A DNA stretch of 64,000 bases from an uncultured Eisenbergiella sp. (GTDB lineage: Bacteria > Bacillota > Clostridia > Lachnospirales > Lachnospiraceae): the NCBI GenBank assembly GCA_947630215.1, contig CANRGX010000007.1:30393-94392 (forward strand), in the 5' to 3' direction. Position 1 is the first letter of the stretch. Each line of letters starts with the position of its first letter. Below, in pieces: positions 26,672-33,639 of the stretch. The notes beneath the pieces were generated by a model that was not told where the DNA came from, did not search any database, and was given only the letters and a program-made list of their open reading frames with translations. The translations under genes and the position numbers were made by a program.

Positions 26672-27185
26672 TCTTTTTCAAGGCGGATACCACTCCTGTC
26701 ACAAAAATAGCAAGAATCAACCCAAGGATCACGAAGCGCCATATTTTTGACCGGCGGATAGCATCCTTCTGCATTTCAAATGACTCAACCCAGGATTTCC
26801 CGTTATCCTCAGCCTGCTTCAGCTCATCGTTTAGGGAATCCAGATCAATCTGAATGTCTGAAACCGCATCCGATTTTACATAAGCGGTCTTCCCCTGATA
26901 GTAGATCTCGCACCAGCCGTCCCCTCGATCCTGTGTGACAAATACCGTGTTCCCGGACTCCAGTCCCACTACAACAGCAGCATCCTCCCTGGGCTCCTCG
27001 CGTGCCTGTACCCGCTTCGAGATGACCATCGGCGTTCCTTCCACTCCGTCAGCTGCAGCTGCCCGGGCCTGTAAGGGGTGCAGGAAACAAAACAGAAAGA
27101 AGCCTGCCGCCAGCAAAATAATGTATTTTCTTATCATCCTCAGCCGTTCATCCTTCTCGATTCCCATGCTCCGCATCCTTTCCAT
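26661..27185 (-). CDS. Exported SH3-domain protein with C-terminal membrane anchor
   Basis: The 174-residue protein has an N-terminal signal or anchor helix (IILLAAGFFLFCFLHP, residues 22-37) and a bacterial SH3 domain at about 53-105 (QAREEPREDAAVVVGLESG, DGWCEIYYQGKTAYVKSD). A short charged linker leads to a C-terminal membrane helix (about 147-168) ending KKNEE. Bacterial SH3 domains usually bind peptidoglycan peptides or wall glycans. In this locus it could hold the glycan machinery or product at the wall (inference). Starts at 27185, 27176 and 27167 are all possible; 27167 has an AAGG at fair distance. It begins six bases after the upstream gene. Confidence 0.75.
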   Translation of the reverse strand: MERMRSMGIEKDERLRMIRKYIILLAAGFFLFCFLHPLQARAAAADGVEGTPMVISKRVQAREEPREDAAVVVGLESGNTVFVTQDRGDGWCEIYYQGKTAYVKSDAVSDIQIDLDSLNDELKQAEDNGKSWVESFEMQKDAIRRSKIWRFVILGLILAIFVTGVVSALKKNEE

Positions 27186-27191
27186 CTCTTT

Positions 27192-29018
27192 TTATGACCG
27201 ATCATCTTTTCCCGATTCCAAAGACGGTTCGTTGTAATACAGGCTGAAATGTCCTTCCGTCTGGGAACTGTTATATTTTCCCCTGAGTATTTCGTTCCAC
27301 TGGCTGTCACAGTCAACCAAAACCTTATCTTCCGCTCTCAGTTCTTCTGCCTTTGCTTCCCGCTTTGCAACATCCAAAATTTCGATGCGCAATTCCCTCA
27401 ACCGGAACTGGATCCGTGAGATATAAGGTAACTCACCTTCATAAATACAGATAACTTTTCCGGTTCCGTCCGTTCCGTTCAAAGACTCCTTCTGCAAAAT
27501 TTCCTGCAGCTCCTGCGCCATTCGGAGATCCAGATAAGCATATGTGTTCCCCGTATAAACATAATGCTCGCAGACATGAATTCCTCCGAGGATCTGAACC
27601 GCCAGGAGAATGGCCAGAAAACATTTGGCATACGCAAACTTCCGATAACAGCAAACAATCAGGATATAAAAGAAAATCATGATACTCCCGAGCACCCATG
27701 TCCGCAGCAGAAAGGACTCCGGCACAAACGCGGCATCCTCTATCAGGTAACTGAGACTCGGAATAAAATAACCGTTCACCTGTGTCAGGGAAAGCTTCTG
27801 CGCGATATGGGCCGCTATAACGGAAAACACACCGGTGCAGCACGTCAGGAGCAGTCCCTGCGTCCAGAGCCTCCGACCGCGTTTTTCTCCGATCATTTGA
27901 TAAAGTCCTGCCGCTATGAGAATCGGAAAAACAAACTCGTCGTATCTTCCGTGGACAAACATATCAAATCTGTCGTTTTCTTCCCTGACCCCTCCGAGCG
28001 TATATACAACTGCCACAAATAATTGGGCCATAGAAGACAAAAACACAAACAGCCAAAACAAATCCCCGTCTCCGTCTTCCCCACGGAACATCCGGCGAAT
28101 CAGACGTACAGAACGGGAACCGGAATAAACAAGGCCCCTGGCGGCCAATCCGGCAGTGGCCAGCGTCAGATATAATAGCTTTCCAATCCATCCCAGCAAA
28201 AAATCCCGCATTCCGTCCAACGTCAGGAGATAGCGGAATTTTCCCATATGACCTGCGTAATCATTCATCCGCAGCATTTCGGCGGAAGAACCGGCATACA
28301 GAGTTTCCATCAGATACTGTTTTATCCATGCCCCTGCCAGGAAAAGGAGAACAAATTCCGCAAGCGCCAGAAGGATCTCTCTCTTTTCTTTCTTCCCATC
28401 CCGACTGAAAAAAAGGAAAAGGAACATTCCTGCGCCTACAGCCAATACGCCGACACAGCGCATATGCACATAATACAGATAAACAAAAGCTGCAGACAGT
28501 CCCAATGCCGTTATCAGCCGGAAATTCCTCAGAAGCCTCCAGAACAAATAACAGCATAAAAGATAGGTAAAGAAAAGGAGCCCTTCAGACAGCGTCGTCT
28601 GCGTATAAAAAATCCACGTAGGATAAATAACGGCTATGCCGGCAATAAAAACCGCGTCCCTGCCGCTGCGTTCTTCAACCGCCTCCTTCACAATCCGATA
28701 AAGCATCCAAAGCCCCACGCACATCAGGCCTGCGTTTACCAGAACAGCGGCCCGGTACGCCATGACGGAATCTTTAAAAAAAAACAGAATCGGCGTGAGG
28801 ATCAAACTGTATCCAAAAGAGTAATAAGAGCCGACAGAACAGATTTCAGACCAGTCCCATCCCAGTCTCTGTGCGGCCGGCGCCCAGTATCCAAATTCAT
28901 CCGGGAAAAAGGAAAACCCGAATATACGCCGCAGCCCGTAAAAACATATACATATACACAGGAGCATCTCTGCCGCCAGAAAGAAAGCAGTCCTGTTCTC
29001 AGTTCTTTTCAAATACAT
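27192..29018 (-). CDS. GT39/ArnT-like polytopic membrane glycosyltransferase (putative)
   Basis: This 608-residue protein has about 11 membrane segments and a C-terminal soluble domain of about 110 residues. The first outer loop contains FFPDEFGYWAPAAQRLG, matching the acidic active-site loop of GT-C enzymes that use polyprenyl-phosphate sugars. It would transfer a sugar on the outer face of the membrane, possibly onto the glycan or a secreted protein. A T9 run in the coding strand (28776-28784) lies inside a membrane segment. It is one of two such enzymes in the locus. The ribosome site (TAAGGGTT) is weak and close. Confidence 0.68.
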   Translation of the reverse strand: MYLKRTENRTAFFLAAEMLLCICICFYGLRRIFGFSFFPDEFGYWAPAAQRLGWDWSEICSVGSYYSFGYSLILTPILFFFKDSVMAYRAAVLVNAGLMCVGLWMLYRIVKEAVEERSGRDAVFIAGIAVIYPTWIFYTQTTLSEGLLFFTYLLCCYLFWRLLRNFRLITALGLSAAFVYLYYVHMRCVGVLAVGAGMFLFLFFSRDGKKEKREILLALAEFVLLFLAGAWIKQYLMETLYAGSSAEMLRMNDYAGHMGKFRYLLTLDGMRDFLLGWIGKLLYLTLATAGLAARGLVYSGSRSVRLIRRMFRGEDGDGDLFWLFVFLSSMAQLFVAVVYTLGGVREENDRFDMFVHGRYDEFVFPILIAAGLYQMIGEKRGRRLWTQGLLLTCCTGVFSVIAAHIAQKLSLTQVNGYFIPSLSYLIEDAAFVPESFLLRTWVLGSIMIFFYILIVCCYRKFAYAKCFLAILLAVQILGGIHVCEHYVYTGNTYAYLDLRMAQELQEILQKESLNGTDGTGKVICIYEGELPYISRIQFRLRELRIEILDVAKREAKAEELRAEDKVLVDCDSQWNEILRGKYNSSQTEGHFSLYYNEPSLESGKDDRS

Positions 29019-29034
29019 AACCCTTACAGTAATA

Positions 29035-29075
29035 CTGGGAAACGAACTTTGGGAATCCCGCAGTTCATCTCCCAG
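29035..29075 (-). other. 41-base interrupted stem-loop between secreted-protein gene and GT39-like gene
   Basis: Read on the minus strand, three nested arms pair in register: CTGGGA with TCCCAG, GAACT with AGTTC, and GGGA with TCCC. The structure lies 28 bases after the stop of the 214-residue secreted protein and 16 bases before the next start. No T-run follows, so it is not an ordinary terminator. It may stabilise the upstream mRNA, mark a processing site or attenuate the long operon (inference). Confidence 0.5.
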
Positions 29076-29102
29076 TCATCTGACCATTTTAGATTGCTGC
29101 AA

Positions 29103-29747
29103 TCAATAAACAACGATTGCGTATGCGCCAAGGCCTCCGGTCGTATCGAACGTTACCGTGTTGGGATCGTCATCCAGATCAGGCAATACCTCGAATACTC
29201 CGCCGGGGCGTACACAGATGATAGCATATGTACTGCCAGCGGAAAGAGCCTTCTTCGGAATGGCAAAGCTGATATTGATAGGCGTGCCATCCTGAGACAG
29301 CAGGGTAAACCTGCTATTCAGAATGCTTCCCAGCTCCAGGTTCACGCTGGCAATCACTCTGGCACCGATAGAATCCGCAACTGCATTGATGCTGGCGTAT
29401 GCCGCAGGGCTCTGCTTTTCAGAAATATCATACACCCTCACGTAAGGCTTTGCACCGGACTCCAGAGCATAGCCCTGGCTGATTGCAGCCATACCGGTTG
29501 TCACAGCCACCCCCGGAACCGTATTGCTCAGATACGCACCGGAAACAGTGGTTGCAACGACTTTCCCGTCTACCGTAACGGAACTGGTAGTCGGTACTGC
29601 CGCCGCTTCCTCCGCCGTCACTGTAGAATTGGACGTTCCTTCTCCCCCATCATCGCCGGTCGCATTTACACAAATGGCCGGAGTAGTGACGAGAACAAAC
29701 GCCAAAGCAGCGGAAAGCAACTTCTTGATTGTTCCTGATTTGATCAT
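29103..29747 (-). CDS. Small secreted protein heading the glycan operon, family not recognised
   Basis: This 214-residue protein has a clear signal peptide (two Lys, then LLSAALAFVLVTTPAICVNA) with cleavage expected near residue 30. An acidic, Gly/Ser/Thr-rich stretch (31-55) leads to a domain rich in small hydrophobic and beta-forming residues. It ends GLGAYAIVVY, and no LPxTG motif or membrane anchor is visible. The strong AAGGAGGAG site suggests high expression. It is the first gene after the promoter at 29832-29860. It might be a surface protein displayed with, or modified by, the glycan (inference only). Similar short proteins with C-terminal TTGGLGxYA-type endings are common in Lachnospiraceae secretomes. 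Confidence 0.75.
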   Translation of the reverse strand: MIKSGTIKKLLSAALAFVLVTTPAICVNATGDDGGEGTSNSTVTAEEAAAVPTTSSVTVDGKVVATTVSGAYLSNTVPGVAVTTGMAAISQGYALESGAKPYVRVYDISEKQSPAAYASINAVADSIGARVIASVNLELGSILNSRFTLLSQDGTPINISFAIPKKALSAGSTYAIICVRPGGVFEVLPDLDDDPNTVTFDTTGGLGAYAIVVY

Positions 29748-29825
29748 TTTATCTCCTCCTTACATACTTTTCTCCCATCCGGAGCAAGCTCCAAACGGAA
29801 GGGCATTGACCAATCTGCCCTCTTA
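29748..29825 (-). other. Structured 5' leader of the secreted-protein gene
   Basis: About 78 bases between the expected transcription start and the ATG. On the minus strand a stem GGGCA/TGCCC with a ten-base loop is followed by a tight GGAG-CTTG-CTCC hairpin, then an unstructured purine-rich stretch with the AAGGAGGAG ribosome site. It does not match a riboswitch class I can name. Confidence 0.35.
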
Positions 29826-29831
29826 CAGTCA

Positions 29832-29860
29832 ACTATAAAGGATAAATCCGATTATGTCAA
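29832..29860 (-). promoter_or_regulatory. Sigma-A promoter of the glycan operon
   Basis: On the minus strand TTGACA (29855-29860) and TATAGT (29832-29837) are separated by exactly 17 bases. It precedes the first gene of a 29.7-kb run of minus-strand genes with little intergenic space, so it may drive much or all of the locus. Confidence 0.8.
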
Positions 29861-30079
29861 CACATTTTACTAACTTTTTTTCATTTCTTTGTTGAAAATA
29901 TTCATAATTATGTCTGTATATATGACTGGGAATTATATATTTATCACAATTTTGTTTTGGTATATTCTTACATCCCGTGACGTTCGATCACGTTTATTTA
30001 TGAGAATTATAACAAAACACAACGCAAGTTTCCATCAATCATTTTTTCCACTTTTTCCAATTACTCCCCCGAAAAGGAT
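29861..30079. other. AT-rich intergenic region with a 17-bp interrupted palindrome
   Basis: This is the largest gene-free stretch of the window, together with the flanking promoter and terminator. It is strongly AT-rich and without a supported reading frame. At 29976-29992 the arms CGTGA and TCACG flank seven bases, a possible regulator site upstream of the glycan promoter. The spacing is one base longer than the CRP consensus, so no regulator can be named. Confidence 0.4.
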
Positions 30080-30117
30080 AAAATACAAAAGGAAGCCCCC
30101 GCTTTCCGGGAGCTTCT
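30080..30117 (-). terminator. Rho-independent terminator after rpmF
   Basis: On the minus strand a GC-rich hairpin (GAAGCTCCCG, loop, CGGGGGCTTC) is followed by CTTTTGTATTTT. It begins 28 bases after the rpmF stop and ends that operon. Confidence 0.8.
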
Positions 30118-30144
30118 CTGTCATTCTGTATTTCTTTGCTGTGC

Positions 30145-30327
30145 TCAATCCTCAACCTTGATGATCTCGCGTTTGTTATAAGAACCGCAGGCCTTACATA
30201 CTCTGTGGGGCACCATCAGAGCGCCGCATTTGCTGCACTTCACCAGAGTGGGCGCGCTCATTTTCCAGTTCGCCCTTCTCTTATCCCTTCTGGACTTTGA
30301 AGTCTTATTCTTAGGACAGATAGACAT
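30145..30327 (-). CDS. rpmF: 50S ribosomal protein L32
   Basis: This is the 60-residue L32 protein of the large ribosomal subunit. The N-terminus SICPKNKTSKSRRDKRRANW is characteristic. A four-cysteine zinc ribbon is complete (CSKCGALMVPHRVCKACG, Cys31, 34, 44, 47), so this is the zinc-binding paralogue type. The start has a perfect AAGGAGGTG site and lies two bases after the yceD stop, the conserved pair order. Confidence 0.97.
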   Translation of the reverse strand: MSICPKNKTSKSRRDKRRANWKMSAPTLVKCSKCGALMVPHRVCKACGSYNKREIIKVED

Positions 30328-30329
30328 CG

Positions 30330-30854
30330 TTACACCTCCTTGTTTTCGTGAAAGACATCCGCAATCGCCGCCATTCTCGGATCGGGAACGAAAGTATCGC
30401 AGCCGCAAGCTCCCGCGTTCAGATCCTTTCCGCAAACGGGGCAGAGCCCTTTGCAGTCCGGCCTGCACAACACCTTCATAGGCCAGCTCATCACAATCTC
30501 ATCTTCAATCAGGCTATCTATATTCAGCTCATAACCTTCCATGAAAGCCGCCTGCTCATCCAGTTCCTCTGCGTTTGCAAATTCCGGCCGGACAACCGGC
30601 CTGACCGCATGTAGATCAAAGGCGTACTCCACTTCTCTCAGGCACCTGTCGCAGGGTATCAGCACCGCCATCCTGAGCCTGGCCTCTGCCAGCGCCTTTC
30701 CCTGCGCCGTATGGGAAGCCCGGAAGGAAACCGTACCGCACTCCTTCACCGGATACGAAACGCCCTCATGGATGACCGTCGTGGCTTCATAAGGACACGT
30801 CGTCTCGATGACCTTGCCGTCGGATGTAAAGACATCTGTTAAATTCACTAACAT
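30330..30854 (-). CDS. yceD: YceD/DUF177 large-subunit rRNA accumulation protein
   Basis: The 174-residue protein has the YceD-family CxxC-type segments: IPCDRCL near residue 92 and the C-terminal LCRPDCKGLCPVCGKDLN. YceD affects 23S rRNA accumulation and is almost always encoded next to rpmF, as here. The ATG at 30854 has an AGGAG site; the frame extends 15 codons further without support. A consensus promoter lies 55 bases upstream. Confidence 0.92.
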   Translation of the reverse strand: MLVNLTDVFTSDGKVIETTCPYEATTVIHEGVSYPVKECGTVSFRASHTAQGKALAEARLRMAVLIPCDRCLREVEYAFDLHAVRPVVRPEFANAEELDEQAAFMEGYELNIDSLIEDEIVMSWPMKVLCRPDCKGLCPVCGKDLNAGACGCDTFVPDPRMAAIADVFHENKEV

Positions 30855-30908
30855 AGTATCTCCTAATGGGCAGACAAAGCCCCTGCGGACTTCATCCACA
30901 CTCTATGA

Positions 30909-30937
30909 ATTATACCGACAGCCCCTGTGTTTGTCAA
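30909..30937 (-). promoter_or_regulatory. Consensus sigma-A promoter of yceD-rpmF
   Basis: TTGACA (30932-30937) and TATAAT (30909-30914) on the minus strand, 17 bases apart, both perfect hexamers. Transcription would start near 30902, about 48 bases before yceD. Confidence 0.88.
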
Positions 30938-31004
30938 GAACTATTTTCACCTGTTTTCGCGCTGCGCATTTGCGTTGCGCAAACGGACCGGCCGGACTGC
31001 CGTC

Positions 31005-31178
31005 TTACATCTGATGACGCACAATGCGGTACTCGTCGTCAACCTGGTAGTAGGGACAGTCGTCAAAGGAGCTTTTTAAGAACCGGTACATTTCATCCTC
31101 GTCCAAATCCATGTCGCAGAAGCAGCACTCCTCCTCGTCGTCGTATACGTAATGGATACAGGTATCGCAGTTACTCAT
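31005..31178 (-). CDS. Small acidic Cys-rich protein, DUF6472-like
   Basis: A 57-residue frame starts at ATG 31178 behind a CGGAGG site. It has cysteines in pairs (SNCDTC, ECCFC), many Asp and Glu (YDDEEE, LDEDEM), and ends in DDEYRIVRHQM. The composition and order match the small DUF6472-type proteins I know from Lachnospiraceae, whose function is unknown. Four to five cysteines could bind zinc or an iron-sulfur cluster. It begins 15 bases after the aminotransferase stop, so the two are co-transcribed. Confidence 0.82.
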   Translation of the reverse strand: MSNCDTCIHYVYDDEEECCFCDMDLDEDEMYRFLKSSFDDCPYYQVDDEYRIVRHQM

Positions 31179-31193
31179 AACGCCTCCGCGTAT

Positions 31194-32480
31194 TTATTTG
31201 GTTTCCAGTATTTTCTCCACACTCACCAGCTTCACGCACAGGATGAACAGCTCCGTTGCCTGGATCAGTTCTTCGATGGGCGGGAAGGAAGGCGCGATCC
31301 GGATGTTGGAATCGTGAGGATCCTTCCCATAGGGGAACGTAGCGCCTGCGCCTGTCATCACCACGCCGGCCTCCTTCGCCTTTGCCACAATGGCCTTGGC
31401 GCAGCCGTCCAGCGCGTCAAAAGAAATGAAATAGCCGCCGTGGGGCTTGGTCCAGGTGCCGATTTTTAAGCCGTCCAGTTCCTTTTCCAGCATCCCCAGC
31501 ACCGCCTCGAACTTGGGCCGCATGATGTCGGCGTGCTTTTTCATCTGCTTCTCAATGCCTTCTATGCTCTTGAAATAACGGACATGGCGAAGCTGGTTCA
31601 CCTTGTCATGACCGATGGTCTGCACCTTCAGCTGTTTGCGCAGATCCGCCAGATTCGCCTGGGAAGCGGACAGGGCGGCCACCCCGGATCCCGGGAATGA
31701 AATCTTGCTGGTGGAACTGAATTTATAAACCATATCCGGATTCCCGGCCTTTTCGCATTCATGCAAAAGCTCCAGGATCACGTCCTGCGGCTCGTCGTAA
31801 AGATGGTGTACGTTGTAGGCGTTATCCCAGAAAATGCGGAAGTCCTTCGCGGCGGGTCTGAGGTTGGCAAAGCGGCGCACCGTCTCGTCGGAATAAGTAT
31901 ACCCCTGAGGGTTGGAATATTTGGGCACGCACCAGATGCCCTTGATCGCCTCGTCCTGGCTCACCAGCCTTTCCACCATATCCATATCGGGCCCGTCCGG
32001 CGTCATGGGAACGTTGATCATCTCGATGCCGAAATATTCGGTGATGGAAAAATGCCTGTCGTAACCGGGCACGGGACAGAGGAATTTCACCTTGTCCAGC
32101 TTACACCAGGGCGTCATGCCCATCACGCCGTGTGTGTACGCGTGGGACACCACATCGAACATCACGTTTAAGCTGGAGTTGCCGTAGATGATAATGTGAT
32201 CCGCCGGCACCTCGATCAGCTCTCCCAGCAGGCGCTTGGCCTCCGGAATGCCGTCCATCACGCCGTAATTGCGGCAGTCAATCCCGTCCTCACATTTGAG
32301 GTCGGTGAAATTGTCCAGCACACACATCATGCCCATGGACAGATCCAGCTGTTCCGCGCTGGGCTTCCCGCGGGACATATCCAGCTTCAGCCCCTTCTCC
32401 TTAAATTTTTCATACGCAGCCTGCAGTTCTTCCCTGATCTGCAGCAGCTCCTCCCTGCTTTTGTCCTGATATGCCGTCAT
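31194..32480 (-). CDS. PLP-dependent aminotransferase, class Ic (aspartate-type)
   Basis: This 428-residue fold-type I enzyme has the features of the Aminotran_MocR/class Ic group: LDMSRGKPSAEQLDLS near the start, CPVPGYDRHF, SNPQGYTYS, and the Schiff-base lysine in FSSTSKISFPG. The probable reaction is aspartate or alanine with 2-oxoglutarate. The ATG at 32480 follows AAAGGAGAG; the longer frame runs over 28 unlikely codons. It lies between tRNA-Thr and the DUF6472-like gene, all on the minus strand. Confidence 0.88.
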   Translation of the reverse strand: MTAYQDKSREELLQIREELQAAYEKFKEKGLKLDMSRGKPSAEQLDLSMGMMCVLDNFTDLKCEDGIDCRNYGVMDGIPEAKRLLGELIEVPADHIIIYGNSSLNVMFDVVSHAYTHGVMGMTPWCKLDKVKFLCPVPGYDRHFSITEYFGIEMINVPMTPDGPDMDMVERLVSQDEAIKGIWCVPKYSNPQGYTYSDETVRRFANLRPAAKDFRIFWDNAYNVHHLYDEPQDVILELLHECEKAGNPDMVYKFSSTSKISFPGSGVAALSASQANLADLRKQLKVQTIGHDKVNQLRHVRYFKSIEGIEKQMKKHADIMRPKFEAVLGMLEKELDGLKIGTWTKPHGGYFISFDALDGCAKAIVAKAKEAGVVMTGAGATFPYGKDPHDSNIRIAPSFPPIEELIQATELFILCVKLVSVEKILETK

Positions 32481-32597
32481 TTTCCTCTCTCCTTTTGTAT
32501 GGATTGTGCAGCGTCCGGCGGATCCGGATCTTTTCATAAGAAAAGCGACAGATGTTACCTCCATCAGCCGCTTCGCCCATTCGTATGCTTACAACCA

Positions 32598-32670
32598 AGC
32601 CGGGAAAGGGACTCGAACCCTCGACCTACTGATTACGAATCAGTTGCGCTACCGACTGCGCTATCCCGGC
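32598..32670 (-). tRNA. tRNA-Thr (anticodon CGT)
   Basis: A full cloverleaf reads on the minus strand. The acceptor arms GCCGGGA and TCCCGGC pair completely, the D arm is GCGC...GCGC, and the anticodon stem ACTGA/TCAGT encloses loop TTCGTAA. The T arm is GAGGG-TTCGAGT-CCCTT. The loop centre CGT decodes ACG (Thr). The discriminator base is T and no CCA is encoded. Confidence 0.95.
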
Positions 32671-32688
32671 AAACCCTCAGCAATGGAT

Positions 32689-32717
32689 ATTATAACCGTT
32701 AAAGGGACATTTGGCAA
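32689..32717 (-). promoter_or_regulatory. Promoter of tRNA-Thr
   Basis: TTGCCA (32712-32717) and TATAAT (32689-32694) are 17 bases apart on the minus strand, placing the start about a dozen bases before the mature tRNA end. The aminotransferase gene downstream may be read from it as well. Confidence 0.8.
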
Positions 32718-32757
32718 GCATTTTTTTTCAATTCCTTCCGGGCCTTTCCTGCCGCCG

Positions 32758-33639
32758 TCAGCGCTCCAGGCGCACCTCCATCTGCGGGAACGGGATCCGG
32801 ATCCCTTCCTCGTCAAAGCCGTATTTGACGGCTTCCATCATCTCACAGCGGGCCTGCCAGAAATCTTCCCTTTTCGCCCAGAACCGTATGCCCAGCACCA
32901 CGCTGCTTTCCCCGAAGCTGTCGAGGAATACGGAAACCTCCCGGTCGTCAAGCACCAGCGGGTGCTCTTTGGCCAGGCGCTGTACCACCTGCCGGGCCTT
33001 ACGGATATCGGAATCGTAGGAAATTCCCACGGTAAAATCGATCCGCCGGAACGGTTCGTTGGTGGCGTTGGTGATCCCGGCGTTTGCCAGCGCGCCGTTG
33101 GGAATCAGGACAATCCGATTGTCCAGCGTGGCCAGCTTCGTATAGAAAATGGAAATTTCCTGTACGATGCCCTCATTTTTGTAAGTATCCTCCACGATAT
33201 AGTCCCCCACCTGAAAGGGCCGCAGGATCAAAATGAGGATACCGCCGATGCAGTTACTGAGGCTTCCCTGAATGGCGAGGCCCACCGTCACACCCACGGA
33301 TCCGATGACGGTGGCGATGCTGGCCGCTTCCAGGCCGAAAATCTGCAGGATCCAGAAAATCAGCACCACATACAATAGCGTCTTGACCGCCGAATCCAGA
33401 AACTGTCCCGCTTCCACCGAAGCGCCGGTCTTCTTCAGCGCCCGCCCAATCAGCCGCCTGAGCAGGGCAATGCCCCGGCCGCCCAGTACAAACACTGCCA
33501 GCGCCAGCAGTGCGTGCGCGCCCAGCGTCAGCAGCCTGTCCGGCAGCGCAGCCAGATACCGCCCCATGACGCCGGCTTCTTTTCCCATCTCCTGCACCGC
33601 CTCTGTCAGGGTCAGAAATACAGCACACCCGCTTCTCAT
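32758..33639 (-). CDS. MscS-family mechanosensitive ion channel
   Basis: This 293-residue protein has three predicted membrane helices (about residues 35-55, 85-105, 108-140), the last being the Gly/Ala-rich pore helix (ATVIGSVGVTVGLAIQGSL). The MscS beta domain follows (RPFQVGDYI, IPNGALANAGITNAT), with a mixed C-terminal domain. It would release solutes on osmotic down-shock. The start overlaps the glgB stop as ATGA, an unusual coupling of a channel to glycogen synthesis. No terminator follows before the tRNA promoter. Confidence 0.93.
   Translation of the reverse strand: MRSGCAVFLTLTEAVQEMGKEAGVMGRYLAALPDRLLTLGAHALLALAVFVLGGRGIALLRRLIGRALKKTGASVEAGQFLDSAVKTLLYVVLIFWILQIFGLEAASIATVIGSVGVTVGLAIQGSLSNCIGGILILILRPFQVGDYIVEDTYKNEGIVQEISIFYTKLATLDNRIVLIPNGALANAGITNATNEPFRRIDFTVGISYDSDIRKARQVVQRLAKEHPLVLDDREVSVFLDSFGESSVVLGIRFWAKREDFWQARCEMMEAVKYGFDEEGIRIPFPQMEVRLER

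Noticed and set aside
29976..29992. CRP/FNR site
   Set aside because: The arms CGTGA/TCACG are separated by seven bases, not six, and no CRP-type regulator is in view. Kept only as an unnamed palindrome.
29889..30161. Plus-strand reading frame of 90 codons
   Set aside because: It runs through the rpmF terminator and into the rpmF gene antisense, has no ribosome site, and has AT-rich random composition.
30965..30990. Terminator after the DUF6472-like gene
   Set aside because: Short GC palindromes are present but no T-run follows on either strand.
32506..33378. Long plus-strand frame across tRNA-Thr and mscS
   Set aside because: It covers a tRNA and the antisense of mscS. It is a by-product of GC-rich codon usage.
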